Shown: positions 12,905-12,950 of the stretch, piece by piece | Layout: every line of letters begins with the position of its first letter | Numbering within the stretch: position 1 is the stretch's first letter | Origin: JAXDLH01 sp034666705 | GTDB lineage: Bacteria; Chloroflexota; UBA6077; SHYK01 | Length of the DNA: 12,950 bases | NCBI GenBank assembly: GCA_034666705.1 | Contig: JAXDLH010000030.1 | Span: 1 to 12,950, forward strand | Direction of reading: 5' to 3' | Position numbers and translations under genes: made by a program | Notes under the pieces: model-generated | Databases searched by the model: none | What the model saw: only the letters and a program-made list of their open reading frames with translations | Told to the model about the DNA's origin: nothing

Positions 12905-12950
12905 CTACAGCAGAATAGCGAGCGCCTCTGCCGCGGCCAGAATCTGGTTC
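12905..12950 (-). CDS. C-terminal end of an unidentified minus-strand gene (partial)
   Basis: From the right edge, one minus-strand frame reads NQILAAAEALAILL and stops at TAG (12907-12905). This looks like an amphipathic C-terminal helix, and the adjacent hairpin fits the end of a transcription unit. Only 14 codons are visible, so no family can be named and chance is not excluded. Confidence 0.45.
   Translation of the reverse strand, partial: NQILAAAEALAILL

Overview
The window is a GC-rich, gene-dense bacterial chromosome segment with GTG starts used beside ATG, tight gene spacing and no phage or conjugation genes. The protein mix suggests a member of the Terrabacteria, most likely Chloroflexota: a GT-C type membrane glycosyltransferase, a stand-alone ~800-residue family B DNA polymerase, a signal-less NMT1/THI5-like protein, and a degenerate inverted repeat of CCTTCGA..GCTCAGG type. 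That placement is an inference from family resemblance only. No rRNA, tRNA, CRISPR array or intact insertion sequence was seen.

Layout. (1) 1-1461, minus: the N-terminal 487 residues of a polytopic GT-C/ArnT-like glycosyltransferase running off the left edge. Abutting its start, on the plus strand, lie the last ~55 codons of a TSUP (TauE/SafE-like) permease whose body is missing, so a rearrangement junction lies near 1441-1474. The 217 bases at 1612-1828 hold nothing I recognise. (2) 1829-2617, minus: a TetR-type regulator with two HTH domains in tandem. A TTGCTA-17-TAGAAT promoter sits just upstream with palindromes inside it, so the gene is probably leaderless and self-regulated. (3) 2962-8342, plus: six closely packed genes, namely an unrecognised 123-residue protein, fdhD, moeA, mobA (overlapping moeA by 8 bases), a membrane protein with two YcxB-like units, and an NMT1/THI5-like solute-binding-fold protein without a signal peptide. 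(4) 8347-10776, minus: family B DNA polymerase, meeting the plus-strand genes tail to tail with 4 bases between. (5) 10777-10931: intergenic DNA with a degenerate inverted repeat. (6) 10932-11531, minus: a six-span membrane protein with a good promoter, divergent from (7) a plus-strand pair, a DEDDh exonuclease with an oligoribonuclease-like first motif and an unrecognised 111-residue protein. (8) 12728-12904: a tandem 13-base duplication and a long hairpin between convergent genes. The last 14 codons of a minus-strand gene enter from the right edge.

How the genes work together. moeA inserts molybdenum into molybdopterin, mobA adds GMP to give the MGD/bis-MGD cofactor, and fdhD sulfurates the cofactor for formate dehydrogenase-type enzymes. 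The core of the window is therefore a late-stage molybdenum cofactor maturation and loading cluster, with its client enzyme not in view. The membrane protein and the signal-less binding protein follow with 20 and 26 base gaps, so co-transcription is likely, but any functional link is a guess. The polymerase, the exonuclease and the two unrecognised membrane/soluble proteins look like independent units.
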